Translations under genes and position numbers: made by a program
Assembly (NCBI RefSeq): GCF_030730865.1
Contig: NZ_JAVALZ010000002.1
Location: 248,001 to 312,000, forward strand
Length of the DNA stretch: 64,000 nucleotides
Reading direction: 5' to 3'
Origin: Uliginosibacterium sp. 31-16
Lineage (GTDB): Bacteria > Pseudomonadota > Gammaproteobacteria > Burkholderiales > Rhodocyclaceae
The notes under the pieces: model-generated
Told to the model about the DNA's origin: nothing
The model's database searches: none
What the model saw: only the letters and a program-made list of their open reading frames with translations
Part shown: positions 47,691 through 56,572 of the stretch, piece by piece
Layout of the letters: every line of letters starts with the position of its first letter
Position numbering within the stretch: position 1 is the stretch's first letter

Positions 47691-47927
47691 TCAGGTGGCT
47701 CGGCGCTGAAGCGTTCCACAGGGAAATCAGCAAGCCCCGTGCCGAGCCGGGCTGGCAATGCCGGCGCGCGTAATCCGCCGCCTCGCCCCCGCATGGAGGT
47801 CAGGCGGTCCGTTTCGAACCCTTCATTTGATCGAATTACGCAACAGTCAAACCCGCTTTGCGCAGTTTTTATACACGATTCGAGCAATTAAAGTGAGCAC
47901 ACCTTCACCTCTCCCAAGGAATGCATC

Positions 47928-48566
47928 ATGAAAATCGCTCTCATCGCAGCCACCGGCAACATCGGTTCCCATATCGCCCGCAACGCACTGGCCCGCGGCC
48001 ATCAAGTCAAGGCACTGGTTCGCTCCAGCAAACCGCTGCCCGCCGAACTGGCCGGCGCCACGGCACAGCAGGTCGAGCTGACGGATGCGGCTGCGCTGGC
48101 CGAAGCCGTGCGCGGCGCCGACGTGATCGCCAGCGCCTTTGGCCCGCGCTCGGAAAACCTGGGCGAGGTGACGCAAGTTGCCCGCGCCCTGATCGCCGCC
48201 GCCCGCAGCGCAGGCGTGAATCGCGTCGTCCTCGTAGGCGGCGCCGGCAGTCTGGAAGTGGCGCCCGGCGTGCAGCTGGTGGATGTGCCGCAATTTCCGG
48301 AAGCCTACAAAGCCATCGCCCTGGCTCACCGCGAGGCATACGAATACCTGCGCACCGTAACGGATATCGACTGGACCTTTTACGCCCCGGCAGCGATGAT
48401 CGGCCCCGGCGACAAGCTCGGCAATTACCGCACGGGCAGCGCCACGCTGATCAGCAACGCCGCCGGCCAGAGCAGCATCCATTACCCGGATTACGCCGAA
48501 GCCTTCGTCGCCGAGCTGGAAGTGCCGCAATATCCGAAAACCATCGCCACAGTGGCTTACGCATAA
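47928..48566 (+). CDS. NAD(P)-binding oxidoreductase (YwnB/NmrA-like SDR)
   Basis: 212 aa. The dinucleotide motif is ALIAATGNIGSHIARNAL at the N-terminus, followed by GHQVKALVRSS, AVRGADVIASAFGP and VVLVGGAGSLEVAPG. The fold is an atypical SDR as in YwnB and flavin-reductase-like proteins, which bind NADP(H). Substrate is unknown. AAGGAAT lies upstream of the ATG. Confidence 0.85.
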   Translation: MKIALIAATGNIGSHIARNALARGHQVKALVRSSKPLPAELAGATAQQVELTDAAALAEAVRGADVIASAFGPRSENLGEVTQVARALIAAARSAGVNRVVLVGGAGSLEVAPGVQLVDVPQFPEAYKAIALAHREAYEYLRTVTDIDWTFYAPAAMIGPGDKLGNYRTGSATLISNAAGQSSIHYPDYAEAFVAELEVPQYPKTIATVAYA

Positions 48567-48572
48567 GAGCCC

Positions 48573-48640
48573 CATACTGGAGAGCCGCTTCGGGCGGCCT
48601 TCTCCAGCATGACAGACCGGAGAACCGCGTCCCACATCGC
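48573..48640. repeat. family A palindromic repeat
   Basis: CTGGAGAGCCGCTTCGGGCG and GCCTTCTCCAGCATG pair, followed by a GGAGAACCGCG half. It overlaps the start of the small frame at 48609. Confidence 0.5.
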
Positions 48641-48785
48641 TGACAGCCTGGCCGTGCTGGAGAAGCACGGTGGACGCGGCTTTCCGGGCTTCATTCTGGA
48701 AACAGAGACAGGCAGCGAGTTGCTCGAAACCGGTCGCTGGCTGAGCGATCCGGAAGGCTTCGCCGCACATCTGGCGCAGCGCTGA
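48609..48785 (+). CDS. possible small protein or gene remnant
   Basis: A 58-aa open frame whose first third overlaps the family A repeat. The second part reads GGRGFPGFILETETGSELLE, then RWLSDPEGFAAHLAQR, which looks like real coding sequence (balanced composition, soluble). It may be the tail of a lost gene translated from a repeat-derived start, or a genuine small protein. I do not recognise it. Confidence 0.3.
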   Translation: MTDRRTASHIADSLAVLEKHGGRGFPGFILETETGSELLETGRWLSDPEGFAAHLAQR

Positions 48786-48829
48786 CGGTTACAATCGCGC
48801 TTTCGCATTCCGACCGAAAGCCGCCTGTC

Positions 48830-49060
48830 ATGAGTTCCGATCTGCCGCCACTTCCCAGCCTGCCTTTGGGCAAATACCGTCACTACAAGGGCGGCGAATA
48901 CGAGGTGATCGGCGTGGCGCGCCACAGCGAAACGCTGGAACCGCAGGTGATCTATCGCCCGCTCTACAACGACACGGGCTGGTGGGTCCGGCCGTTTTCC
49001 ATGTTCGTGGAAGAGATCGAAATCGACGGCCAGCGTCAGCGGCGCTTCGCTCCCTTCTAG
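48830..49060 (+). CDS. DUF1653 family protein
   Basis: 76 aa. LPLGKYRHYKGGEYEVIGVA, then EPQVIYRPLYNDTGWWVRP and FSMFVEEIEIDG match DUF1653, a small beta-rich domain found alone or fused to other enzymes. Its function is unknown. Confidence 0.9.
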   Translation: MSSDLPPLPSLPLGKYRHYKGGEYEVIGVARHSETLEPQVIYRPLYNDTGWWVRPFSMFVEEIEIDGQRQRRFAPF

Positions 49061-49080
49061 CTCTCTACACTCCAAAACAA

Positions 49081-49116
49081 CAAGGCCCGCCACTTGCGTG
49101 ACGGGCCTTGTCTTTT
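49081..49116. terminator. bidirectional terminator
   Basis: AAGGCCCGCCAC-TTGC-GTGACGGGCCTT followed by GTCTTTT. It serves DUF1653 (+) and could stop the PL1 transcript from the other side. Confidence 0.75.
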
Positions 49117-49246
49117 GTGCATCGGACCGGCCTGCGAGAGACCGGCCCGACGGTGAGCACGTGGGCCCCCGGCTTGGTCCTGTGGGCCAAGCCGCCCCCC
49201 GAGGGGGCCAAGAAAGTCTTGGGGCGACCCGGCGACTTTCTTGCGC

Positions 49247-51094
49247 TTACTTCAGCTTGCCTGCGCCGGCATTGGCCGTCACATTGCTCTTGGCTGCTGC
49301 TGCCGTCACCAGCGAGTAGCTGTACGGCGGCGTCCACACATTGGCACCAGTCGGCACGGCATAGCCACACTGACCATCCCAGGCCACCGGTGTGGTGTTG
49401 CCACCCTTGTCGGTGAGCATCAGGTGACCAGAGGAGCGGAAACCGATCGGGTTGGTACCATTGCCGCCATCGATACCCTTCTTGCAGAAGCTGTCGGTCG
49501 CCAAGCCAGTGATCTCGAAGTACATGTTCTGAACCAGCATGTTGGACTGATAACGCGGATCCACACCACTGCCGAATTTCAACTCATCGCTCACGGCGCT
49601 GTCAGTGCGGCCGTAGATGTAGTTGTTGAACATGTGCACCTGACCAAAACGGTTCAGCGGCAGACGCGAGCCCAGACGATCATAGAAGTTGTTCGACAGG
49701 GTCACGTGCAGACGACCCGCATCGCTCCAGGCACGACCCGAGTCACCGTTACCGATCAGGGTCACCTTGTGGTGCTTGAAGAAATAGCTGTTGGTCACCG
49801 TCGCATAGTCGGAACCACGCACGATGTCGAGCAGACCGTCGTGACGCGTATCGGAGGCCAGAGAGTCGCCGGTATCACCATCGCTCATCGACACGTGGTC
49901 GATGTAGATGTTCTGCGCGCGCGACAGGGTCATGCCGTCAGCGTAGGCATTGGCGGAGTCTTCCGGATTCACGTCCCACGGCGCATCGATCACCAGATTG
50001 CGGATGATGATGTTGCGGGTCCAGGTCGGATAGTCCTCGGGATCCTTGCCAGCGTTCACCCAGGCGGTGTAACCAGCCTGGGCATCAGCCGCACCGTTGG
50101 CCAGTTCGCCACCGATCAGGATCGAAGTGCCGGTGATACGGGCCGGACGACCTTGTGCGTCATTGATACCCACCAGCGTGGTGTTGGACGGGACCATGAT
50201 CGAACCACCGAATTTCTGGTCGAGGTAACCGGTGTATTCCTTGAAGACCGTGTTGTTGCTGCTCCAGCGCAGGTCAATGTGCCCCACGACGCGCACGATC
50301 TTCGGCTCCAGACCAGCTTCAGCCAGCGCAGCAACCAGCTGCTGACCGTTGAACACGGTGTAGACGCGGTTCGTGGCTGCGGCAGAACCGCCAGTCACGA
50401 TGACCTTGCCCTTGCGCGACCAGGTATGCCAGCCATCTTGCGGGGCTGTCGCACGCTCGAAAGAAAGCACACCCTTGGTCGGATCAACCGTGGCGAACTG
50501 CCAGGTGGGCAGCGCCGGCGCAGCCTTGTAGTTGGTGGGGTTGTGCAGCTTGTCAATGAGTGCAGGCGCCAGATAGTTGCGCACGCCATAGGTATAGCTG
50601 CCATTCACGTTCTGCAACGGGGTGCTGGCGCCGGTCAGGCTCTTGGCATCAATACCGCTACCCGAAGACGAGGAGCTGGATGAAGAAGAGCTGCCGCCAG
50701 AGGAGCTTGAAGAAGAGCTGCTCGACGAACTGCTGGAGCTCGAAGATGAGCTGGACGAGGAAGACGAGCTGCTTGAAGACGAGCTGGACGAAGAACTGGA
50801 GGAGCTGCTCGAGCTTGAAGACGAGGAGCTGCTCACCACCGGACCCACCGAGCACCAGGCGGATGTCGTGAAGGAATTCGCCGGAAACAGCGACAGCTGA
50901 CAGGTGAAGTTCCCTGTCAGATTGGCATAGACAAAGCTGCCGGACTTGCCGAGAGCAACCTTGTGGGTACCGGTCATGCTGCAAGCGCTGCCAACCTGGG
51001 CGCACTTGGTGTAACCGGAAGGATAGTCTGTAGCGGCCTGTACATTGGCCGCCAGCAACACGACGGCCAAGCCGCCGAGCAGTTTGTGATTCAT
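49247..51094 (-). CDS. secreted pectate lyase, PL1 family, with N-terminal Cys module and poly-Ser linker
   Basis: 615 aa. Signal peptide (cleavage after ANVQA). The Cys module (about 21-90: DYPSGYTKCAQVGSACSMTG, FTC, SAWCSVGP) is almost identical to that of the PL9-like protein at 31904-33535. It is followed by a Ser linker of about 60 residues. The PL1 catalytic domain has IYIDHVSMSDGD, RHDGLLDIVRGSDYATVTNS, KHHKVTLIGNGDSG, and GSRLPLNRFGQVHMFNNYIY with the catalytic Arg region. It cleaves polygalacturonate or pectin outside the cell. The shared module and shared upstream element suggest co-regulation with the PL9 gene 16 kb away. Confidence 0.92.
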   Translation of the reverse strand: MNHKLLGGLAVVLLAANVQAATDYPSGYTKCAQVGSACSMTGTHKVALGKSGSFVYANLTGNFTCQLSLFPANSFTTSAWCSVGPVVSSSSSSSSSSSSSSSSSSSSSSSSSSSSSSSSSSSSSSSSSSSSSGGSSSSSSSSSSGSGIDAKSLTGASTPLQNVNGSYTYGVRNYLAPALIDKLHNPTNYKAAPALPTWQFATVDPTKGVLSFERATAPQDGWHTWSRKGKVIVTGGSAAATNRVYTVFNGQQLVAALAEAGLEPKIVRVVGHIDLRWSSNNTVFKEYTGYLDQKFGGSIMVPSNTTLVGINDAQGRPARITGTSILIGGELANGAADAQAGYTAWVNAGKDPEDYPTWTRNIIIRNLVIDAPWDVNPEDSANAYADGMTLSRAQNIYIDHVSMSDGDTGDSLASDTRHDGLLDIVRGSDYATVTNSYFFKHHKVTLIGNGDSGRAWSDAGRLHVTLSNNFYDRLGSRLPLNRFGQVHMFNNYIYGRTDSAVSDELKFGSGVDPRYQSNMLVQNMYFEITGLATDSFCKKGIDGGNGTNPIGFRSSGHLMLTDKGGNTTPVAWDGQCGYAVPTGANVWTPPYSYSLVTAAAAKSNVTANAGAGKLK

Positions 51095-51173
51095 TTATTG
51101 TGTCTCCTGGCTGTTATTGTGGGAGAAGGATCGAAGCCCTCCTCCCTCCTCCTGCCTGTTGATTTTTCGCAAA

Positions 51174-51270
51174 GTAAGAAAAAAACTTACGCGGCAATGG
51201 CAGGATTTAGTCAAATTAGGCAATGAAGACATCTCTGTCAACAAATTCTCTTATTACTTTGGTGCTATAT
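51174..51270 (-). promoter_or_regulatory. conserved upstream element shared with the PL9 gene
   Basis: Inverted repeat GTAAG-AAAAAAA-CTTAC (51174-51190), then CAATGGCAGGATTTAGTCAA, TTAGGCAATGAAG, CTGTCAACAAAT. The coding strand carries TTTGACT as a possible -35 box. It lies 80-176 bases before the PL1 start codon. The block order and spacing match 33620-33715. The arms differ by compensating changes (GG/CC against AG/CT), so pairing is preserved. Confidence 0.65.
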
Positions 51271-51520
51271 CGCCACGGCGCGGTTATTCCGCAACGAGCA
51301 TTTTTTGACCGTTCTGTATCACAACGCCGAGCAGGGTGACGCCCCTTCAGATTTTCGTGGAGTATTTTCAAAGCCACGCCCTGCAAGGCTTTTCTTCCAG
51401 GAAATGCCCCCTTGCAGGGGACGAAACCCCTCCTACAATGAAACTTCATGACAAACGGCGCCACTTTGCTGGTTGTTTGAAATAATCTTCTCATCCGCAC
51501 ACGACCGGGGATTTCCTTCA

Positions 51521-52252
51521 ATGACCGTGATCGCAATCGTCAACCGCAAGGGCGGTTCAGGCAAATCAACGCTGGCTACCCATGTTGCAGCCTATCTCGC
51601 ATCGCGGGGTCAGGAGGTCATGCTTGGAGATGTGGATCGTCAGCAATCCTCACGGCTGTGGCTGAACCTGCGCACGCAGCAATTACCGAAAATTCACGGC
51701 TGGTCGATCGACGAAAACAATTTCGCCCGCCCTCCGGCAGGCGTCAAGCACGTGGTGCTGGATACGCCCGGCGGTTTTCACGGTTTCAACCTGATGAAGG
51801 TAACGATGTACGCTGATGCGATCCTGATCCCGGTCACCTCTGGTGTATTCGATCGGGAAGCGGCTCAGGAAACCCTGCGTGAGCTGCGCACCCTGCCAAG
51901 AATCGCAACCGGGAAATGTCAGCTTGGCTGCATGGGCATGCGGATTGATGGGCGCACCAGAAACGGAACTGCTTTGCACGAATGGGCCGAAACGCAGGCC
52001 ATACCTCATCTGGGCACGATCCGTCTGGCGCAGGCCTACAGCAAATGCATGGAGCGGGGATGGTCGATCTTCGACTTCCCGATTGAAAAAGTAGCTGCGT
52101 ATCGTGAGGAATGGCAGGGCCTCACGCACTGGCTGGATTTGCTGCTGTCTGCGGCTCCGGCCGCTCCGGGCAGCCGTCTGGAGCGCCCGGAAATTTCACG
52201 CCCGCCCAGCAGCCTGATCTTGCCGTCGACAAACGCCTTGCGGCGCGCTTGA
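51521..52252 (+). CDS. orphan ParA-family ATPase
   Basis: 243 aa from MTVIAIVNRKGGSGKSTLAT, with the deviant Walker A (KGGSGKST). HVVLDTPGGFHGFNLMKVTM is the Walker B/switch region and ILIPVTSGVFDREA follows. No ParB, parS-like repeats or replication gene is nearby, so it is a solo ParA/MipZ-like ATPase that may position a cellular cargo such as a chemoreceptor cluster. The C-terminus is Pro/Ser-rich. The frame opens earlier at 51473, but this start fits the family. Confidence 0.88.
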   Translation: MTVIAIVNRKGGSGKSTLATHVAAYLASRGQEVMLGDVDRQQSSRLWLNLRTQQLPKIHGWSIDENNFARPPAGVKHVVLDTPGGFHGFNLMKVTMYADAILIPVTSGVFDREAAQETLRELRTLPRIATGKCQLGCMGMRIDGRTRNGTALHEWAETQAIPHLGTIRLAQAYSKCMERGWSIFDFPIEKVAAYREEWQGLTHWLDLLLSAAPAAPGSRLERPEISRPPSSLILPSTNALRRA

Positions 52253-52254
52253 AG

Positions 52255-52278
52255 ACCCGCCCGGACCGGGCGGGCTTT
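52255..52278 (+). terminator. terminator of the ParA gene
   Basis: CCCGCCCGG-ACCGGGCGGG then CTTTCT, directly after the stop codon. Confidence 0.75.
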
Positions 52279-52294
52279 CTCCTGCTGAATCGTG

Positions 52295-52714
52295 TCAGGC
52301 AGCGGCGACTGTAGCGCCTTCGCCACGAATTGCTGCAGCCAACGCCATATCGCGTACCAGCACATGCTCGCGCAGCCAGCTGGCAAGAAACTGATCAATA
52401 TCCAGCTGAGCGGTACGAGCACCACGTGCCATGCGTGATTGCAGCGCACAGACTTCGCTCACGAAACGATCATGCTCAGCCTTGTGCACGACATAGTGCG
52501 GATAGCTGATCTTGCGCATGAACTCCTCTTCGCGCGAGAAATGCGCCTCGGCATACTCGCGCAGGGCATCGACAATGCTCTGGGTTTCCTGGTTGATCTG
52601 GCCGCTGCCCATATCCTGATGCAGACGCTCGAGCAGATTGAAGAGATTGCGGTGATCTTCATCGATCAGGGGGTTTCCCACGGCGAGATCTTCTGTCCAT
52701 TTCAAGAGGTTCAT
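52295..52714 (-). CDS. bacteriohemerythrin
   Basis: 139 aa from MNLLKWTEDLAVGNPLID, preceded by AAGGAG; the longer frame is discarded. The di-iron ligands are all visible: His in LIDEDHRNLFNLL, HFSREEEFM with His and Glu, YPHYVVHKAEHDRF with two His, and WLREHVLVRD with the last His and Asp. It binds oxygen reversibly and may act in oxygen storage, delivery or sensing for chemotaxis. Confidence 0.95.
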   Translation of the reverse strand: MNLLKWTEDLAVGNPLIDEDHRNLFNLLERLHQDMGSGQINQETQSIVDALREYAEAHFSREEEFMRKISYPHYVVHKAEHDRFVSEVCALQSRMARGARTAQLDIDQFLASWLREHVLVRDMALAAAIRGEGATVAAA

Positions 52715-52911
52715 GCTTGCTCCTTGTGATGCCTGAATAAAAAGACTGTAGTCGCGAGGCACCGGAAAGGCACCTGCAAAATTTTCGTCAATGATTGCCG
52801 GCCCCAGAATGTGCGGGTTGACCCAAAGCATCCCGGCGCAGTTTTATTGGCCGGCTTGACTGATTTCTACGCTAGGCACTGAGCCAGAGCAAATACGGCC
52901 AGCCTGCAAAC

Positions 52912-52948
52912 AAAAAAAGGGCCAGCACCCAAGGTGTGGCCCTTTTTT
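52912..52948. terminator. bidirectional terminator
   Basis: AAAAAAAGGGCCA-loop-TGGCCCTTTTTT, a perfect stem with A and T tracts. It serves the small gene at 52976-53260 (minus strand). The 261 bases 52715-52975 otherwise hold only the hemerythrin promoter. Confidence 0.85.
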
Positions 52949-52975
52949 CAACAAACCGGCCATAGGCCGGCCGAA

Positions 52976-53260
52976 TCATTCAGCAGCAAGCGTGGAGGCA
53001 AATACTGCATCAGAGTTATCGGGGAACTGATAACGGGCGAAAGCGCCGCGAATTTCGTCCATGTGCTGACTGGCGTCCTTGTTGAGGAAATTGATCCCCA
53101 GCGGGCGGCCATTCGTAGCCAGCGTCATGAAGGCAAAACGCCAGCGCCAGGTTTCAGCCAGACGTTCACGCAATTGCGATTCATTGGTGATCGCCACCCC
53201 TGCAGCCTTCAACGACTCCAGAAACTCGGCGTAGGTTTGATCACAAATCTGTTGTCCCAT
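52976..53260 (-). CDS. small conserved-looking protein of unknown function
   Basis: 94 aa, soluble, with no signal peptide. AAAGGACGA lies upstream of the ATG. Sequence landmarks: QTYAEFLESLKAAGVAITNE, ETWRWRFAFMTLATNGRPLG and INFLNKDASQHMDEIRGAF. I do not recognise the family. It has its own terminator, which supports a real gene. Confidence 0.65.
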   Translation of the reverse strand: MGQQICDQTYAEFLESLKAAGVAITNESQLRERLAETWRWRFAFMTLATNGRPLGINFLNKDASQHMDEIRGAFARYQFPDNSDAVFASTLAAE

Positions 53261-53371
53261 CTCAATCGTCCTTTCAGTGCTGCAACAAGCGTGTTGCCTC
53301 CTCCATGAGGCAAATAACGAGGCAGAAAGAATCCGGTTGACAGGTTTTTCAGATTTTTCGCTCTTCCTTGC

Positions 53372-54109
53372 TCAGACGGATTGCGTCGTCAGGGCCTGGG
53401 GGCGGGCCAACACCGTAAAACCATCCCGCCGGATCAAGGACAGCCAGGCCACGCCACCTCCCAGAGCAATTCCTGCAACCACATCAATGGCGACGTGCTG
53501 CTTGGTCGCCATGGTCGAATAAACAATCGCGGCACACCACAGCCAGTTCAGAAGGAGACCTCTTCGTCCTGTACCAAATGCACGCAGGATGTGATGCAAC
53601 CAGACTCCGGAAAATACGGCAGTGGCGACATGCAGCGAGGGACATGCATTCCCGGCAGCATCCACTCCCTTGAGAAAATCCACCCCGGGATACTGCGCCC
53701 AGTCGATATTGGCGGGTGGAACCGCTGTCGGCCACAAGAAGAAGATGGCTAGCCCGCTCAGGCACAGTACCGCCGCCCAGATGCCATACAGGACGATTTC
53801 ACGACTGCGCACCATGAACGTGGGAGGCAGCGAAACATACAGCCACAACGAGACATAGGGCAGCAATGCCAGGGGCTGAAAACTGATCAGATCATCCAGC
53901 ACGCCGGTTGGCATCACCGTAACCGGCCGATAAGGGTTTTTCAGAAGGTGGATGTAGGCCAGAAAGAATACAAACGTAAAAGCCGGCGTCCCCAGACACT
54001 TCAGCCAGAAACGCTGCGCCAGCACCGGCACGAAACGCCGTAACCATGAAGTTTGCCGCTTGCTGTCGATCAAGAAATACTCCCACTGAGGCGCATTGAA
54101 CGGTGGCAT
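53372..54109 (-). CDS. PAP2 superfamily membrane phosphatase-like protein
   Basis: 245 aa with about six membrane segments. The late PAP2 motifs are CPSLHVATAVFSGVWLHH (SxxH-like) and STMATKQHVAIDVVAGIALG with the His and Asp of motif 3. Related proteins are lipid phosphatases or inositol-phosphoceramide-synthase-like transferases. The first PAP2 motif (KxxxxxxRP) is not clear. It is divergent from the acyltransferase gene. Confidence 0.8.
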   Translation of the reverse strand: MPPFNAPQWEYFLIDSKRQTSWLRRFVPVLAQRFWLKCLGTPAFTFVFFLAYIHLLKNPYRPVTVMPTGVLDDLISFQPLALLPYVSLWLYVSLPPTFMVRSREIVLYGIWAAVLCLSGLAIFFLWPTAVPPANIDWAQYPGVDFLKGVDAAGNACPSLHVATAVFSGVWLHHILRAFGTGRRGLLLNWLWCAAIVYSTMATKQHVAIDVVAGIALGGGVAWLSLIRRDGFTVLARPQALTTQSV

Positions 54110-54255
54110 TGTGCCAAATCAATGCTCCTTGCGGTCATCACCGCACTGGACACTCGTCGGACAAATCCATAAAATCCATTTATTCAATAGCTTGCAACAC
54201 CCAGAATGTTTTTCATGACCCTTCGGGGGCCGCATTTCCCAGGCGGATCCACCTC

Positions 54256-55329
54256 ATGAGTGCCTCGACGCGGCGCATGCCATTTGTCGACACGCTCAAA
54301 GCTATTGCTTCTCAGCTGATCGTGCTTCATCACCTTGCGTTCTACGGACCGATGTCCGATATCGCCTATCCACTGGCGGCAGGCAGCATCGACTGGCTAT
54401 ACGAATACGGTCGCATGGCAGTGCAGGTGTTTCTGGTGGTGGCAGGCTATCTGGCCGCCCGCAGCCTGGCGCCAGCTGGCATTCCGGCAGACATTGCACC
54501 GATCAGACAGATCTGGGCCCGTTACTGCCGTCTCGCCCTGCCCCTGTTTGTTGCACTATTGCTGAGCATTATCAGTGCCGCAATTGCACGCCAGTTGATG
54601 GACCATCCGTCAATTTCCGCAGCCCCCACGCCATGGCAAGTGCTGAGTCACATCCTGCTGCTGCAGAACCTGCTGGATCATGAAGCACTGTCCGCCGGAG
54701 TCTGGTACGTCGCCATTGATTTCCAGCTCTTTGTCATACTGATAGTCAGCCTGTGGTTTGCCCGGAAAAGGGCCAATCCGGCGTTCATGGCGCCGTTTCT
54801 GATAACGGTGCTCGCTGCCGCAGCTCTGCTGCATTTCAATCGGCAGGACAACTGGGATAACTGGGGGCTGTATTTCTTTGGTTCCTACGCCCTTGGCATC
54901 GCCGCAGCATGGGTCGGTCAGCCCCGGCGCGCAACAGGCTGGTCATTGCTGATCCTGAGCCTGACCGTCATCGCACTGCTCCTGGACTTCCGCCTGCGTA
55001 TCGGCATAGCGCTGGGTACGGCCCTGCTGCTGGTTGTCAGCGGACACCAGAAGCTGAATGCCAGATGGCCGGACTTTCGTCTCATGGCATGGCTTGGGCG
55101 GATTTCATACTCGCTTTTCCTGATTCATTTCCCGGTCTGCTTGCTGGTAAATGCCCTGATGTTTCATTTTGCGCCACACTCGCCAGCCCTCAACCTGATG
55201 GGAATGGGGCTGGCCTGGCTGCTCAGCATCGGCGCAGGAGCCCTGTTTTACTACGGCATAGAAGCCCGCATCGGTCGCCTGCTCGCCGGAGCCTCCCGTT
55301 CAACCACCAAACAAACTGGCACTGCCTGA
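54256..55329 (+). CDS. acyltransferase 3 family membrane protein (OafA/YrhL type)
   Basis: 357 aa from MSASTRRMPFVDTLKAIASQ. About ten membrane helices. The family start, VDTLKAIASQLIVLHHLAFY with the conserved His pair, is visible, as is GRISYSLFLIHFPVCLLV near the end. Members O-acylate sugars or lipids of the envelope. It starts a group of three same-strand genes, followed 16 bases later by the PilZ gene. Confidence 0.88.
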   Translation: MSASTRRMPFVDTLKAIASQLIVLHHLAFYGPMSDIAYPLAAGSIDWLYEYGRMAVQVFLVVAGYLAARSLAPAGIPADIAPIRQIWARYCRLALPLFVALLLSIISAAIARQLMDHPSISAAPTPWQVLSHILLLQNLLDHEALSAGVWYVAIDFQLFVILIVSLWFARKRANPAFMAPFLITVLAAAALLHFNRQDNWDNWGLYFFGSYALGIAAAWVGQPRRATGWSLLILSLTVIALLLDFRLRIGIALGTALLLVVSGHQKLNARWPDFRLMAWLGRISYSLFLIHFPVCLLVNALMFHFAPHSPALNLMGMGLAWLLSIGAGALFYYGIEARIGRLLAGASRSTTKQTGTA

Positions 55330-55345
55330 AGAAAGCCTCTGTTCG

Positions 55346-55756
55346 ATGACCCACTCCGAGACTTATGCCGAGCGCCGTCAGCGCCAACGCTTCGCAGCCC
55401 TGCGTGAAGGCAAACCCTGCATCGATGTCCGCATCAATGAACAACGCCTGCCGGTGATCGATTTATCCATTGACGGATTCAGCATCCCGGCCGGTTTGGT
55501 CGCAAACGGCGACGAATTCGATTTCGAGATGCGTCTGATCGACGGTTTTGGCGACAAGGTCCGCGGTCGCGCCCGGGCGGTGAACATGGTCGGGGACACA
55601 AGCAGCGGGCAGAGTGGCTGCATATTCCTGACGCTGACCGAAACTGAACAGAAGACCTTGCAGGAATGGCTGACCGTCATCGTGATTTGTGGCGCATCTG
55701 TTCGCCTTACCCCGCATGAGGCCGAGGCCATCGTAAAAGGTCCGTCACTGATCTGA
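55346..55756 (+). CDS. PilZ domain protein
   Basis: 136 aa. The c-di-GMP binding signature is present: an Arg-rich RQRQRF near residue 12 (RxxxR) and VIDLSIDGFSIPAG (D/NxSxxG). The rest of the beta-barrel follows (DEFDFEMRLIDGFGDKVRGR). It is probably a soluble c-di-GMP effector, in an operon with the acyltransferase, so it may tune envelope modification. Confidence 0.88.
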   Translation: MTHSETYAERRQRQRFAALREGKPCIDVRINEQRLPVIDLSIDGFSIPAGLVANGDEFDFEMRLIDGFGDKVRGRARAVNMVGDTSSGQSGCIFLTLTETEQKTLQEWLTVIVICGASVRLTPHEAEAIVKGPSLI

Positions 55757-55760
55757 ACCC

Positions 55761-56183
55761 ATGAAAAAGCAAATCGTCATCCACAGCGCCGACCCCGACA
55801 ATCTCGACACCTGGGTCAAATACAGCAACGGGCTCTGTGACAGCTGCCATGCCGTTTGCTGCACCATGCCGGCGGAGATCCGGGCACGCGATCTGGTGCG
55901 CATGGGCCTGCTGAGCGAATTTGATCTGGAAACCGATCTCAAGCAGCTTGCCCGCGGCCTGCAGAAACAGGGGGTGATCGAGCACTTCAATTTCCGCCAC
56001 GGCCTGTTCACGCTGGCACGTCGCGCCAATGGCGATTGCAGCTTCCTTGACACCCGGACGCGCCGCTGCACCATCTATGAACAACGCCCGGATACCTGCC
56101 GCAACCATCCGCAGAAAATCGGTCCGCGCCCCGGCTTCTGTCCCTACCGGCAAGAGCAGGCAGGTTCCAGCCGTAGCCGATAA
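55761..56183 (+). CDS. YkgJ-type cysteine cluster protein
   Basis: 140 aa, starting five bases after the PilZ stop. Cys pattern: GLCDSCHAVCCTMPAEI, then CSFLDTRTRRCTIYEQRPDTC and CPYR, as in UPF0153/CxxCxxCC zinc- or iron-binding proteins. Function is unknown. Same operon as the PilZ gene. Confidence 0.87.
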   Translation: MKKQIVIHSADPDNLDTWVKYSNGLCDSCHAVCCTMPAEIRARDLVRMGLLSEFDLETDLKQLARGLQKQGVIEHFNFRHGLFTLARRANGDCSFLDTRTRRCTIYEQRPDTCRNHPQKIGPRPGFCPYRQEQAGSSRSR

Positions 56184-56389
56184 GGTGAGCCGGCGGCACA
56201 GCTCCTTTGATACGGTTATTCAGAAGACAGAAGAAGCGGGAGAGAGGCCCTGCCCCGCTCAACCTTCCAGCGGGATTCCGGAAGCACACCGTTTCTGGCA
56301 GAAACGAGGTCTATACTGGCTGCAGTGGTGCCCTTCTGCCAGATGGCAGACACGCAATGTGAGTGGCACCCACTACTTGGGAGATCTCC

Positions 56390-56530
56390 ATGAGCAAAGC
56401 CCAGAAAAGCAATAAGGAAGCGAAGAAAGCGCCGAGCATGTCGCTGAAGGAAAAACGCGAGGCCAAACACGCCAAGAAACACGCGCGTGACGTTCCGTCC
56501 CTGCTGCCACCCACGGCAGCCCATCACTGA
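56390..56530 (+). CDS. small highly basic protein
   Basis: 46 aa, too short for most gene finders. GGGAG precedes the ATG. The product is MSKAQKSNKEAKKAPSMSLK followed by EKREAKHAKKHARDVP, with a short Pro/Leu/His end: a Lys-rich helix resembling small basic proteins seen in other betaproteobacteria. Function is unknown; nucleic-acid binding is a guess. Confidence 0.6.
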   Translation: MSKAQKSNKEAKKAPSMSLKEKREAKHAKKHARDVPSLLPPTAAHH

Positions 56531-56572
56531 TCCGCATGGCGGGAACTGACAAGGTTCCCGCGCGCGGCCTGT

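Noticed and set aside
51521-52252. ParA gene as part of a plasmid partition locus
   Set aside because: No ParB, centromere-like repeats or replication gene is near, and the neighbours are chromosomal-type genes.
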